This document shows, in pieces, positions 41,526 through 49,804 of a DNA stretch of 64,000 nt (within the stretch, counting starts at the first letter, position 1; every line of letters starts with the position of its first letter). Location: assembly GCA_965227065.1 (NCBI GenBank), contig CBDDFN010000020.1, forward strand, positions 372,001 through 436,000, read 5' to 3'. The notes under the pieces were generated by a model. It ran no database searches, was not told the origin of the DNA, and was given only the letters and a program-made list of their open reading frames with translations. Origin of the DNA: CBDDFN01 sp965227065. Its GTDB lineage: Bacteria; Pseudomonadota; Alphaproteobacteria; SPJN01. The translations under genes were made by a program, and so were the position numbers.

Positions 41526-42680
41526 ATGAAGAAATTTGTGGGTGTTAGCATTCTTGCGCTGTCTCTTGCGGGCTGCGGTGGTGGTGAACAGGCCAGTCAG
41601 AGTGACGGCGGCAGCTGGTGGAGCTGGGCCGATCCAAACGCCTGGTTTGAAACGGCGGGACCCGCCCCGGACGCACCGCGTCAGGTTGAGGGCAATGCTG
41701 TTCCCGCAAACCGCCTTCCCAATGAGCCCATGTCGCGGGGTCAGGGCCTGCCGTCCGACAATGCCAATGCGCAATATGCCGGTGATGTCCGGGGTTCTTC
41801 GCGCGGCACGGTGGGTGATGCCCCGTCGGCGAATGTGCCGAGCTTCCCGCAGCCCAACTCATCAGCATCTGATGCGGTGGCAACCCAGTCGCTGCAAAGC
41901 CCGACCCAGCTGGATGGATTTGGCCAGCCCGACAGTGATCCCTTGGTGGCCGAGGGCGACAAGCTCGCGGCCGATTTCCCCGCGCCGCAATTTGATTCGG
42001 ACCTGAATGCCGACCCCAACCGGGTTGTGCTGCGTCCGCCGGTTTCGGACAAGGCTATTCCCGGCGCTGGCCCGTCGGGCTCGTTCGACACGTCGTTTGA
42101 GCAGATTGCCGGCCGGTCAATCGATTCTGGGACGCAGCGCCGGTCTGTGCGTGTCGCCCAACCTTCGCCCGTGCCGATGGCACCGCAACAGGTCGCGGCG
42201 AGTGCTTCGCGGTGGGGGGAGTTGCGTTTTGACGGCCAGCAGGCCGCCCAACCCGCCTATCAGCCGCAGCAGCAGGTTTTGTACACCCGTCCGCAGCCGC
42301 AAGTGCCGCAACAGGTCTATGTCGCACCCCAGCCGGTTCAACCGGTACAGCCCGTGGCGCAACAGCCCGCAGCCGTTTCGGGCCAGGGCACCTCGATCAT
42401 GTTCGGGTCAGGCTCGGTCGGGTTGAGCCAGCAGGACCGCAAGGCCATTTTGCGGGCGGCGATTGCCCAGAAAGAACTTGGCGGCCGGATCCGTGTGATC
42501 GGACATGCCGACAATCCCGGTTCGGATGCGGCGGGCGGCAAATCCGGCTTTGCTTTGTCACTTGAACGGGCCAACAAGGTTGCTGTAGCACTGATGGACG
42601 CTGGTGTGCCGAACAGCGCGATTTTGGTCGAAGCGCGCGGCGTCACCGGCCGCCGGGCTGCTGATCTTATCGTCGAATAA
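41526..42680 (+). CDS. Lipoprotein with C-terminal OmpA-like domain
   Basis: A 384-residue predicted lipoprotein. The N-terminal signal ends in the lipobox LAGC (Cys17). Residues about 20-290 are low complexity, rich in Gln, Pro, Ala and Ser (QPAYQPQQQ, QPVQPVQPVAQQ), consistent with a long flexible spacer. Residues about 305-384 resemble an OmpA-like peptidoglycan-binding domain (RIRVIGHADNPGSD and LERANKVAVALMDAGVPNSAILVEARG). It therefore probably tethers the outer membrane to the cell wall. ATG 41526 is chosen over the open frame to 41412. The domain is the weakest part of the call. Confidence 0.75.
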   Translation: MKKFVGVSILALSLAGCGGGEQASQSDGGSWWSWADPNAWFETAGPAPDAPRQVEGNAVPANRLPNEPMSRGQGLPSDNANAQYAGDVRGSSRGTVGDAPSANVPSFPQPNSSASDAVATQSLQSPTQLDGFGQPDSDPLVAEGDKLAADFPAPQFDSDLNADPNRVVLRPPVSDKAIPGAGPSGSFDTSFEQIAGRSIDSGTQRRSVRVAQPSPVPMAPQQVAASASRWGELRFDGQQAAQPAYQPQQQVLYTRPQPQVPQQVYVAPQPVQPVQPVAQQPAAVSGQGTSIMFGSGSVGLSQQDRKAILRAAIAQKELGGRIRVIGHADNPGSDAAGGKSGFALSLERANKVAVALMDAGVPNSAILVEARGVTGRRAADLIVE

Positions 42681-42866
42681 ACCAAATGGACGGCATGCTG
42701 GGCTGAAATGGTTCGGACGACGGGGCCGGTGGGCAATGAATTGGGCGTGATCACGCCGCAATTTGGCCCCACCAGGGCCCATAAGCCCTGACAATTGAAC
42801 ACGATAGGGTCCCGAAAGGATGCTGAAGGGAAAGCTGGGGACGATATCGATCACCAAGGGTAAATC

Positions 42867-44087
42867 ATGAGCGAAGAATTCCACCGCATAAAGCGCCTGC
42901 CTCCATACGTCTTTGAAGAGGTTAACCGGCTCAAGGCGCGCGCCCGGGCGCAAGGCCGCGACATTATCGATTTCGGGATGGGCAATCCCGATCTGCCGAC
43001 CCCGCAGCATATTGTCGACAAGCTGACCGAAACGGTCCAGGACCCGCGCACCCACCGCTATTCCCAGTCGCGCGGCATTCCCGGCCTGCGCCGTGCGCAA
43101 GCCGCTTACTATGAGCGGCGCTTTGGCGTCACGCTCGATCCCGAAACCGAGATTGTCGCCACGCTCGGCTCCAAGGAAGGGCTGGCCAATCTTGCCCAGG
43201 CGATCACCACGCCGGGCGATGTCATTTTGGTGCCCAACCCGTCTTACCCGATCCATCCTTACGGCTTTATCATTGCCGGTGCGGTTGTGCGTCATATCCC
43301 GACCGGGCCTGAGATCGACTTTTTCGAGTCGCTCGAACGCGCCATGAAACATTGCGTTCCGGCGCCCTCGGCGGTGGTGCTCAATTATCCTTCAAACCCG
43401 ACCGCGCAAGTTGTTGATCTGGATTTCTACCGCGAGGCGGTGGCCTTTGCCCGCAAGCGAAACCTGATCATTCTGAGCGATCTGGCCTATTCGGAAATCT
43501 ATTTCGACGATAATCCGCCGCCCTCGATCCTGCAGGTGGAAGGCGCGCGCGACATTGCGGTGGAATTCACCTCCATGTCGAAAACCTATTCAATGCCCGG
43601 ATGGCGCATCGGCTTTGCCCAGGGCAATCGCCGCCTGATCGGGGCGCTCGCCCGGATCAAAAGCTATCTCGATTATGGGGCGTTCACGCCCATTCAGGTT
43701 GCCGCGACCACCGCACTGAATGGTCCGCAGGATTGTGTGGATGAGGCGCGGTCGATCTACAAAGCGCGCCGCGATGTGCTGGTCGATTGTCTGGGCCGTT
43801 CGGGCTGGGATATTCCAAGCCCGCCTGCCACCATGTTTGCCTGGGCGCCCCTGCCGGAACGGTTCAAGTTTATCGGATCGCTCGAATTCTCCAAATTGCT
43901 GCTCGAACATGCCGAAGTGGCGGTGTCACCGGGCATCGGTTTTGGGGAATATGGCGATCAATTTGTCCGGCTCGCGCTGGTGGAAAATGAACAGCGCATC
44001 CGCCAAGCGGCGCGCAATGTGAAAAAGTTTTTGAGCCAGGCCGACGACATTCTCGGCGACCGGCTTGATCGGCGCGCCGCCGAATAA
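42867..44087 (+). CDS. PLP-dependent class I/II aminotransferase (LL-DAP aminotransferase/AlaC-like)
   Basis: A 406-residue fold-type I aminotransferase. The substrate-site segment GMGNPDLPTPQHIVDKL is near residue 36, PNPSYPIHPYGF near 120, NYPSNPTAQV near 174, SDLAYSEIYFD near 204, and the PLP lysine is in SMSKTYSMPGWRIGF near 238. This close homologue in Alphaproteobacteria is often annotated as LL-diaminopimelate aminotransferase but may serve as alanine-forming AlaC. It lies 21 bp before homoserine dehydrogenase, the usual neighbour, so amino acid metabolism is certain and exact specificity is not. Confidence 0.88.
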   Translation: MSEEFHRIKRLPPYVFEEVNRLKARARAQGRDIIDFGMGNPDLPTPQHIVDKLTETVQDPRTHRYSQSRGIPGLRRAQAAYYERRFGVTLDPETEIVATLGSKEGLANLAQAITTPGDVILVPNPSYPIHPYGFIIAGAVVRHIPTGPEIDFFESLERAMKHCVPAPSAVVLNYPSNPTAQVVDLDFYREAVAFARKRNLIILSDLAYSEIYFDDNPPPSILQVEGARDIAVEFTSMSKTYSMPGWRIGFAQGNRRLIGALARIKSYLDYGAFTPIQVAATTALNGPQDCVDEARSIYKARRDVLVDCLGRSGWDIPSPPATMFAWAPLPERFKFIGSLEFSKLLLEHAEVAVSPGIGFGEYGDQFVRLALVENEQRIRQAARNVKKFLSQADDILGDRLDRRAAE

Positions 44088-44108
44088 GACGGCGGGCGAG
44101 GGGGTTTT

Positions 44109-45413
44109 ATGGGCGATGCGCTCAGGATCGGACTGGCGGGCTTGGGTACCGTCGGTGTCGGGGTCGTCAAGATTATCACGGACCATGCCGATATGCTGGC
44201 CGCCCGCGCCGGGCGTCCGATCATCATCACGGCGGTTTCCGCGCGTGACAAATCCAGAGAACGCGGTGTCGACCTGTCGGCTTTTGCCTGGGTAGACGAT
44301 GCCGCTGCGCTGGCCGCGCGCGATGATGTTGACTGTGTGGTGGAGCTGATCGGCGGTTCGGAAGGTGTGGCGCGCAGCCTGGTTGAGGCCGCGCTCAGCG
44401 CCGGCAAACATGTCGTCACCGCCAATAAGGCCCTGATTGCTCATCACGGCACCGATCTGGCCAAACGGGCGGAAACCGCTTCGGTTGCGCTCAATTATGA
44501 AGCGGCTGTCGCAGGCGGTATCCCCATCGTCAAGGCGATCCGCGAAGGGCTGGCCGCCAATCAGCTCAGCCGCGTCTACGGTATCCTGAACGGCACCTGC
44601 AATTACATTCTGACCGAAATGGAACACACCGGACGCGCCTTTGGCGATGTGCTGAAGGACGCGCAGGATTTGGGCTATGCCGAGGCTGATCCCAGCTTTG
44701 ACATTGGCGGCATTGATGCGGCGCACAAGCTGGCCATTCTGGCCGCGTTGGGTTTCGGTCATGAGGTTGAGTTTGACCGCGTACACATTGAAGGCATTGA
44801 AACCATTACGTCGGAAGACATTCGGCTCGCCCAGGAATTCGGCTATCGCATCAAGCTGATCGGTCTGGCGGAAATGCAGAATGGACAGGTTGCGCAATCG
44901 GTCAGCCCCGCGCTTGTCCCGCTCGGCACGCCGATGGCTGATGTGATGGATGCGTTTAATGCGGTGGCGGTTGATGCCGACCCGCTCGATCAAACCTTTT
45001 ATCAGGGCCGGGGTGCAGGCGAGGGACCAACCGCATCGGCGGTTGTCGCTGATCTTGTCGATATTGCCCGCGGTTTGGTTTTGCCTGCCTTTGGCGTTCC
45101 CGCATCGGCCTTGCGGCCGCTGGAGCCCTTGGGCCATGGCGATCAGGTGGGTGAATTTTATGTCCGGCTTCATCTGAAGGATGAGCCCGGCGGCATGGCG
45201 CAGGTCTCAAAGGCATTTGCCGATCAAGGTGTGTCGATTGCCAGCATGATCCAAAGAGAGCGGGCCGACGCCCCGCAATCAGGTGTGCCGGTCGTGTTTT
45301 TGACCCATGAAACATCAACAGCGGCGCTTGAAGCCGCGCTTGACGAAATTGGCGGTCTCGATGCGTCACTGAGCGCACCGATGATGCTGCCGATTGCAAC
45401 ATTCGCCGGGTAA
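44109..45413 (+). CDS. hom: Homoserine dehydrogenase
   Basis: A 434-residue homoserine dehydrogenase with a C-terminal ACT domain. NAD(P) binding is by RIGLAGLGTVGVGVVKII near residue 7. The catalytic region has KHVVTANKALIA near 99 (Lys), EAAVAGGIPIVKAIREGL near 134, NGTCNYILTEM near 160 and the AEADPSFDIGGIDAAHKLAIL segment near 190. The ACT domain (about 353-430) begins FYVRLHLKDEPGGMAQVSKAFADQGVSI and allows feedback by threonine. It is complete and is part of the aminotransferase-hom-glpX-recJ run. Confidence 0.96.
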   Translation: MGDALRIGLAGLGTVGVGVVKIITDHADMLAARAGRPIIITAVSARDKSRERGVDLSAFAWVDDAAALAARDDVDCVVELIGGSEGVARSLVEAALSAGKHVVTANKALIAHHGTDLAKRAETASVALNYEAAVAGGIPIVKAIREGLAANQLSRVYGILNGTCNYILTEMEHTGRAFGDVLKDAQDLGYAEADPSFDIGGIDAAHKLAILAALGFGHEVEFDRVHIEGIETITSEDIRLAQEFGYRIKLIGLAEMQNGQVAQSVSPALVPLGTPMADVMDAFNAVAVDADPLDQTFYQGRGAGEGPTASAVVADLVDIARGLVLPAFGVPASALRPLEPLGHGDQVGEFYVRLHLKDEPGGMAQVSKAFADQGVSIASMIQRERADAPQSGVPVVFLTHETSTAALEAALDEIGGLDASLSAPMMLPIATFAG

Positions 45414-45454
45414 ACCGGCGCGGCGGGTTCCGCCTCAATTGAAGGGAATGAAGA

Positions 45455-46432
45455 ATGTCTAGAAGTTCTGTCCTTGATCGCGTGCTGGTGATGGAAGTCG
45501 TCCGCGTGACCGAAGCGGCTGCGGTTGCAGCTTCACGGCTGACCGGGCGCGGTGATGAAAAAGCGGCCGATCAAGCTGCCGTTGATGCCATGCGCACAGC
45601 GCTTAATGGTTTGCATGTGCAAGGCACCGTTGTGATTGGTGAAGGTGAGCGTGACGAAGCCCCCATGCTTTATATCGGTGAGGAAGTCGGTGCGGGCAGT
45701 GGACCCAAAATCGACATTGCGCTTGATCCGCTGGAAGGCACGACCATCACGGCCAAAGCCATGCCCAATGCGTTGGCGGTTGTGGCGATTGCTGAAGCGG
45801 GGAACTTCCTTCACTCGCCTGACGTCTATATGGACAAGATCGCGATTGGCGGTGGTTATCCCGAAGGCGTGATCGATCTCGACATGGACCCCGGTGAGGT
45901 CATGAAGGAACTGGCCAAGGCCAAAGGCACCGATGTGTCGGAAGTCACCGCCTGTGTGCTTGACCGTCCGCGTCACGCTGAAATCATTGCCAAGGTGCGC
46001 GAGGCCGGTGGCCGTGTCTATCTGATCGGTGATGGCGATGTGGCCGGCGTTATCTCAACGACCGATCCGCAAACCGGGGTTGATGTCTATATGGGCCAGG
46101 GCGGTGCGCCTGAAGGTGTGCTGGCGGCCGCTGCACTGCGCTGCACCGGTGGACAGATGCAAGGCCGTCTGGTCTTCCGCAATGATGATGAGCGTGCGCG
46201 CGCCGACCGGGCGGGCATCACCGATCTCAACCGAAAATATGCGCTTGAAGAACTCGCATCCGGCGATGTCATCTTTGCTGCAACCGGCGTGACCGATGGC
46301 TCCATGCTGTCGGGCATCAAGCGTCTTCCCGGTGGCAAGGTCGAAACCCAGACCATCGTGATGCGCAGCTCGACCGGCACGGTGCGCTGGATCACCGCGC
46401 GGCACGCGACCGAAGCCAAGTTCGGCCTTTGA
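45455..46432 (+). CDS. glpX: Class II fructose-1,6-bisphosphatase
   Basis: A 325-residue GlpX, which hydrolyses fructose-1,6-bisphosphate in gluconeogenesis. The metal-binding IALDPLEGTTI motif near residue 88 is the signature of the lithium-sensitive phosphatase superfamily. GEGERDEAPMLYIGEEVG near 62, LDRPRHAEIIAKVREAGGRVYLIGDGDVAG near 169 and EGVLAAAALRCTGGQMQGRL near 217 are family blocks. It starts 41 bp after hom and its TGA overlaps the recJ ATG by one base, so the genes form an operon. Confidence 0.96.
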   Translation: MSRSSVLDRVLVMEVVRVTEAAAVAASRLTGRGDEKAADQAAVDAMRTALNGLHVQGTVVIGEGERDEAPMLYIGEEVGAGSGPKIDIALDPLEGTTITAKAMPNALAVVAIAEAGNFLHSPDVYMDKIAIGGGYPEGVIDLDMDPGEVMKELAKAKGTDVSEVTACVLDRPRHAEIIAKVREAGGRVYLIGDGDVAGVISTTDPQTGVDVYMGQGGAPEGVLAAAALRCTGGQMQGRLVFRNDDERARADRAGITDLNRKYALEELASGDVIFAATGVTDGSMLSGIKRLPGGKVETQTIVMRSSTGTVRWITARHATEAKFGL

Positions 46433-48216
46433 TGCGGCCCACCGTCCTCGGCATAGACCAGTCTTTGTCGGGACGGCGCTGGTGCGCGCGGGCGGACGAT
46501 GACCGTCTGGTCATCGCGCTTGCGCAAAAGCTTGGCATTTCCGAGCTGTTGGCCCGCGTGCTGGCCGCTCGCGGGACTGATCTTGAAACGGCGGACCGCG
46601 CGCTTGATCCCACCTTGCGCGCGCTCATGCCTGATCCCTCCACCATCACAGATATGGACAAGGCCGCCCACCGACTGGCCGACGCTGTTGAAGCGCGTGA
46701 GACGGTGGCGATTTTCGGCGATTATGATGTCGATGGCGCGACCTCGACGGCGCTTTTGACCCGCTTTCTGCGCAGTCTGGGCTGTGACCCGATCCGCTAC
46801 ATTCCCGACCGGCTGTCGGAGGGCTACGGCCCCAATGCGGCGGCCATGGAAAAGCTCAAGGCCGATGGCGCAACCCTGGTCGTCACGGTGGATTGCGGCA
46901 CGCTGGCCTACGGGCCGCTGGAACGGGCGGCCGAACTTGGCCTTGAAGTGCTGGTCGCTGATCATCATTTGAGCGAGCCGCTTTTGCCGCCCGCTTTCGC
47001 CGTGGTCAATCCCAACCGGCTTGATGACACATCAGGGCTAGGCGCGCTGGCTGCGGTCGGCGTGGTCTTCATGCTGGTGATCGCCACCAACCGGGAATTG
47101 CGCAAGCGCGGTGCCTTTGATGACGGCGCCGAACCCAATCCGCTGGACTGGCTTGATCTGGTGGCTTTGGGAACGGTGGCTGACGTCGTCCCGCTTCAGG
47201 GGCTCAACCGCGCCTTTGTCACCCAGGGCCTCAAGATCGCCGCCCGGCGCGGCAATGCCGGGCTCACCAGCCTGTTTGATGTCGCCCGCGTGGATGAGCC
47301 GCCAAGCCCCTATCATCTGGGCTATGTGATCGGCCCGCGGGTCAATGCCGGTGGCCGGGTCGGCGAGGCCGGGCTCGGAACCGAACTCCTGATCTCCGAT
47401 GATGCGCTGGCGTCTCAGCCCATGGCGCAGACGCTTGACCGCTACAATCAGGAACGCCGCGCGATTGAGCAGGCCGTGCTGGAAGCCGCGCTTGATCAGG
47501 CCCAAAACACCTATCAGGGTAATCGCGAGCATGCGCCCCTGATTGCAGTGGCAGACAAGGGCTGGCACCCCGGTGTCATCGGCATTGTCGCCAGCCGCTT
47601 GAAAGACAGGTTCCGCCGCCCCAGCCTTGTCATGGCACTGACCGAAGACGGGCTTGCCAAAGGTTCGGGCCGGTCGGTTGCGGGTGTGGATCTTGGCCGG
47701 GCTGTCACCGCCGCGCTTGAAGCGGGTCTTCTGGTCAATGGCGGCGGGCATGTGATGGCCGCTGGTCTGACGGTTGAGGCGGACAAGATCGAACCCTTGC
47801 GCGAGTTTCTTGAAGAGCGCTTGGCCGCCCAGGTGCGCGACGCAATGGCCAGCCATGAGCTTGGCCTTGATGGGGTGATCAGCGTATCGGGTGCAACGCT
47901 TGCGATGATTGAAGATATAGGCCGGGCCGGTCCGTTTGGCTCAGCCAATCCCGAACCGCGCTTTGCCGTCACCGATGCGCGTATTGTGCAATCAAAAACC
48001 GTCGGCGATGGCAGCCATATCCATGCTGTGCTGACCGATTCCGCCGGCGGGCGGCTCACCGCCATCGGCTTTGGGCTGACCGAAACAGAGCTTGGCCAGC
48101 AGATCCTCAATGGCCGCGCGCCGCTTCACCTTGCCGGTCACATTCGCGCCAATCATTTCAATGGCCGGGTGACGCCGCAATTGGTGATCGAAGACGGGGC
48201 GTTGAGTGGCGATTAA
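46432..48216 (+). CDS. recJ: Single-stranded-DNA-specific exonuclease RecJ
   Basis: A 594-residue RecJ, the 5'-3' exonuclease of RecF recombination and mismatch repair. The DHH phosphoesterase motifs are present: GDYDVDGA (residues 96-103), VDCGT near 153, VADHHL (175-180) and the DLVALGTVADVVPL block near 238. The DHHA1 domain follows with GRSVAGVDLG and NGGGHVMAAGLT near 425-445 and the OB fold is at the C-terminus. ATG 46432 overlaps the glpX stop; TTG 46429 is an alternative. Full length for the family. Confidence 0.95.
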   Translation: MRPTVLGIDQSLSGRRWCARADDDRLVIALAQKLGISELLARVLAARGTDLETADRALDPTLRALMPDPSTITDMDKAAHRLADAVEARETVAIFGDYDVDGATSTALLTRFLRSLGCDPIRYIPDRLSEGYGPNAAAMEKLKADGATLVVTVDCGTLAYGPLERAAELGLEVLVADHHLSEPLLPPAFAVVNPNRLDDTSGLGALAAVGVVFMLVIATNRELRKRGAFDDGAEPNPLDWLDLVALGTVADVVPLQGLNRAFVTQGLKIAARRGNAGLTSLFDVARVDEPPSPYHLGYVIGPRVNAGGRVGEAGLGTELLISDDALASQPMAQTLDRYNQERRAIEQAVLEAALDQAQNTYQGNREHAPLIAVADKGWHPGVIGIVASRLKDRFRRPSLVMALTEDGLAKGSGRSVAGVDLGRAVTAALEAGLLVNGGGHVMAAGLTVEADKIEPLREFLEERLAAQVRDAMASHELGLDGVISVSGATLAMIEDIGRAGPFGSANPEPRFAVTDARIVQSKTVGDGSHIHAVLTDSAGGRLTAIGFGLTETELGQQILNGRAPLHLAGHIRANHFNGRVTPQLVIEDGALSGD

Positions 48217-48311
48217 GCGCTGAAAGCGCTGGGTGGCGACTGCCGCCCCGGCGAACTTTTTCGCCGCCCCGGCGGAGCTGCGGACCAAAGGTCCGCTGGC
48301 GTGAGCGCAAA

Positions 48312-49058
48312 TTAAGCCCAGCCGCCTGCAAACGGGATGACCTGGCCGGTGATGAAACCGCCATGCTCGCCGCACAGAAAGGCGATGGTCTCACCCGCCT
48401 CTGAGGGCTCTCCCAGCCTGCCCACCGGAATATTTTTAGTGATCTTGGCGAGAATGCCGGGATCAGAAATCAGCCTGTCGGGGAAATAAGTCGGGCTTTT
48501 GATGAAGTTAAAGCCCAGCGCATTGATGGTGATATTGTGCGGCCCCATTTCAAGCGACAAGGTTTTGATCAACCCGTTTTGCGCCCCGCGCACGGCGGCA
48601 TAAACCGGATAGTTGACGAGCCCGCGCATGGGCGCTGCCGAACTTGCCACCACAATGCGCCCGCCGCCCGATGTCTGCATCAACCTTGAGGCCGCCGTGA
48701 TCAACGAAAAGGGGCGGGTGACCATGGCGTCCAGCGCCTGCTGGAACTTGGTGTCGAGCACCGAAAGCTCTTCTTCAAAATAAATCAGCTTTTCGGCCGG
48801 GTGCCCATCGCTGGAGATCAGCGCATCAAGACGCCCGAACCGCGCTTCAATCGTGGCAATCAGCGCGGCAGGCGCTTGCGGGGCCAGCGCGGTGACACCC
48901 GTCATCCGGTCTTCAAAAGCGGTGCGCGCGCTTTCCTCTGCAAAGCTGTCATCGACGGCAAGACAGGTGAAGCCCGCCTTGAGGAGGGCGACAAGCGTGG
49001 GAATACCGACAAAATGCTCTGCATCGGTCACCAGTGCGATCTTAGACTTATTGGTCAT
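48312..49058 (-). CDS. Candidate halohydrin dehalogenase (SDR-related)
   Basis: A 248-residue Rossmann-fold protein that would pass as an ordinary SDR, but it lacks the NAD(P) loop TGxxxGxG and the YxxxK pair. Instead it has T-x4-F-x-G (Thr11, Phe16, Gly18) and S-x12-Y-x3-R (Ser140, Tyr153, Arg157). These are the two sequence fingerprints published for halohydrin dehalogenases, which turn vicinal haloalcohols into epoxides without a cofactor. The later FIKSPTYFPDRL segment near residue 185 sits where those enzymes form the halide site. No haloalkane dehalogenase or epoxide hydrolase adjoins it. The natural substrate is unknown. Convergent with recJ; divergent from DUF4170. Confidence 0.78.
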   Translation of the reverse strand: MTNKSKIALVTDAEHFVGIPTLVALLKAGFTCLAVDDSFAEESARTAFEDRMTGVTALAPQAPAALIATIEARFGRLDALISSDGHPAEKLIYFEEELSVLDTKFQQALDAMVTRPFSLITAASRLMQTSGGGRIVVASSAAPMRGLVNYPVYAAVRGAQNGLIKTLSLEMGPHNITINALGFNFIKSPTYFPDRLISDPGILAKITKNIPVGRLGEPSEAGETIAFLCGEHGGFITGQVIPFAGGWA

Positions 49059-49118
49059 GTCCCTGTCTCTTTAGGCTTGTTAGATAGAGGCCAAATTTGC
49101 GAATGACGGAGATGTATC

Positions 49119-49385
49119 ATGCCCCACAAGCAATTGCTCCACCTGGTCTTTGGCGGTCGTCTGAAAAAGACGCAAGGGCTGGAATTTGAAGACCTCGACA
49201 CGCTCGATATCGTCGGCATCTTCCCAGATTATGACAGTGCGGAAAAAGCCTGGAAGGCCAAAAGCCAGCGCGCCGTTGATGATGCCTATACGCGCTATTT
49301 CGTGGTGCATATGCATGAATTGCTCGACCCCGATGCGCCCATGGACGCCCATGGCCATGTCCTGCGTGAGGGCGAAGACGCCTAG
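49119..49385 (+). CDS. DUF4170 domain protein
   Basis: An 88-residue protein matching DUF4170, a small soluble alphaproteobacterial family of unknown function. The LLHLVFGGRLKKTQGLEFEDLDTLDIVGIFPDY segment and the RYFVVHMHELLDPDA end are family-like. It is acidic with no membrane segment. The stop shares CTAG with the convergent Fe-S scaffold gene. It has no strand partner, so its role cannot be inferred from an operon. Confidence 0.82.
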   Translation: MPHKQLLHLVFGGRLKKTQGLEFEDLDTLDIVGIFPDYDSAEKAWKAKSQRAVDDAYTRYFVVHMHELLDPDAPMDAHGHVLREGEDA

Positions 49386-49804
49386 CTTTGATCCAGCGCG
49401 TCGAGCACCGCTTCAAACGGCAAGTCGATACAGGCATGGCGCGCGGTGTGGGGGCGCACGCCGGCAAAGATGCGATATTCGCCCGCAGCGTCGGGAACGG
49501 CTGCGGCTTCATCATCTTTGAGCATGGCTGAAACCGTACCGCGCAATTGGGTGACGTCCGCCTTTGTCTGGCCAAGCATGGTGGCACTCAGCATCGAGGC
49601 GGACGCCTGACAAAGCACGCAGGCCTCGCACTCATGGGCGATTTCGGTGATCGCGCCGTCCGCTACTTTGAGATCGACGGTAATGCGGTCGCCGCACAGC
49701 GGATTGTCGATGGTCGCGGTCGCGTCCGGGTCATCCAGCCGGCCAGCATGATCAACCGTGGCCGCCCAGCGCAACAGATCTTTTTGATAAAGATTAAGGC
49801 TCAT
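49382..49804 (-). CDS. SufU/IscU-type iron-sulfur cluster scaffold
   Basis: A 140-residue NifU-N/IscU-like scaffold. The three cluster cysteines appear as Cys37 in NPLCGD with Asp39, Cys62 or Cys65 in CEACVLCQAS, and Cys125 in RHACIDLP. The spacing of the last Cys and the lack of an HscA-binding LPPVK motif point to the SufU type rather than classical IscU. It overlaps the start of sufS (upstream on the same strand) by four bases, so SufS and this scaffold are cotranslated and likely work together. A role as zinc-binding sulfur acceptor, as in Bacillus SufU, is also possible. Confidence 0.85.
   Translation of the reverse strand: MSLNLYQKDLLRWAATVDHAGRLDDPDATATIDNPLCGDRITVDLKVADGAITEIAHECEACVLCQASASMLSATMLGQTKADVTQLRGTVSAMLKDDEAAAVPDAAGEYRIFAGVRPHTARHACIDLPFEAVLDALDQS

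Noticed and set aside
48217..48311. Hairpin-rich gap between recJ and the dehalogenase candidate
   Set aside because: GCGGACC-AAA-GGTCCGC and GC-rich repeats are present but no T run follows, so I did not call a terminator.
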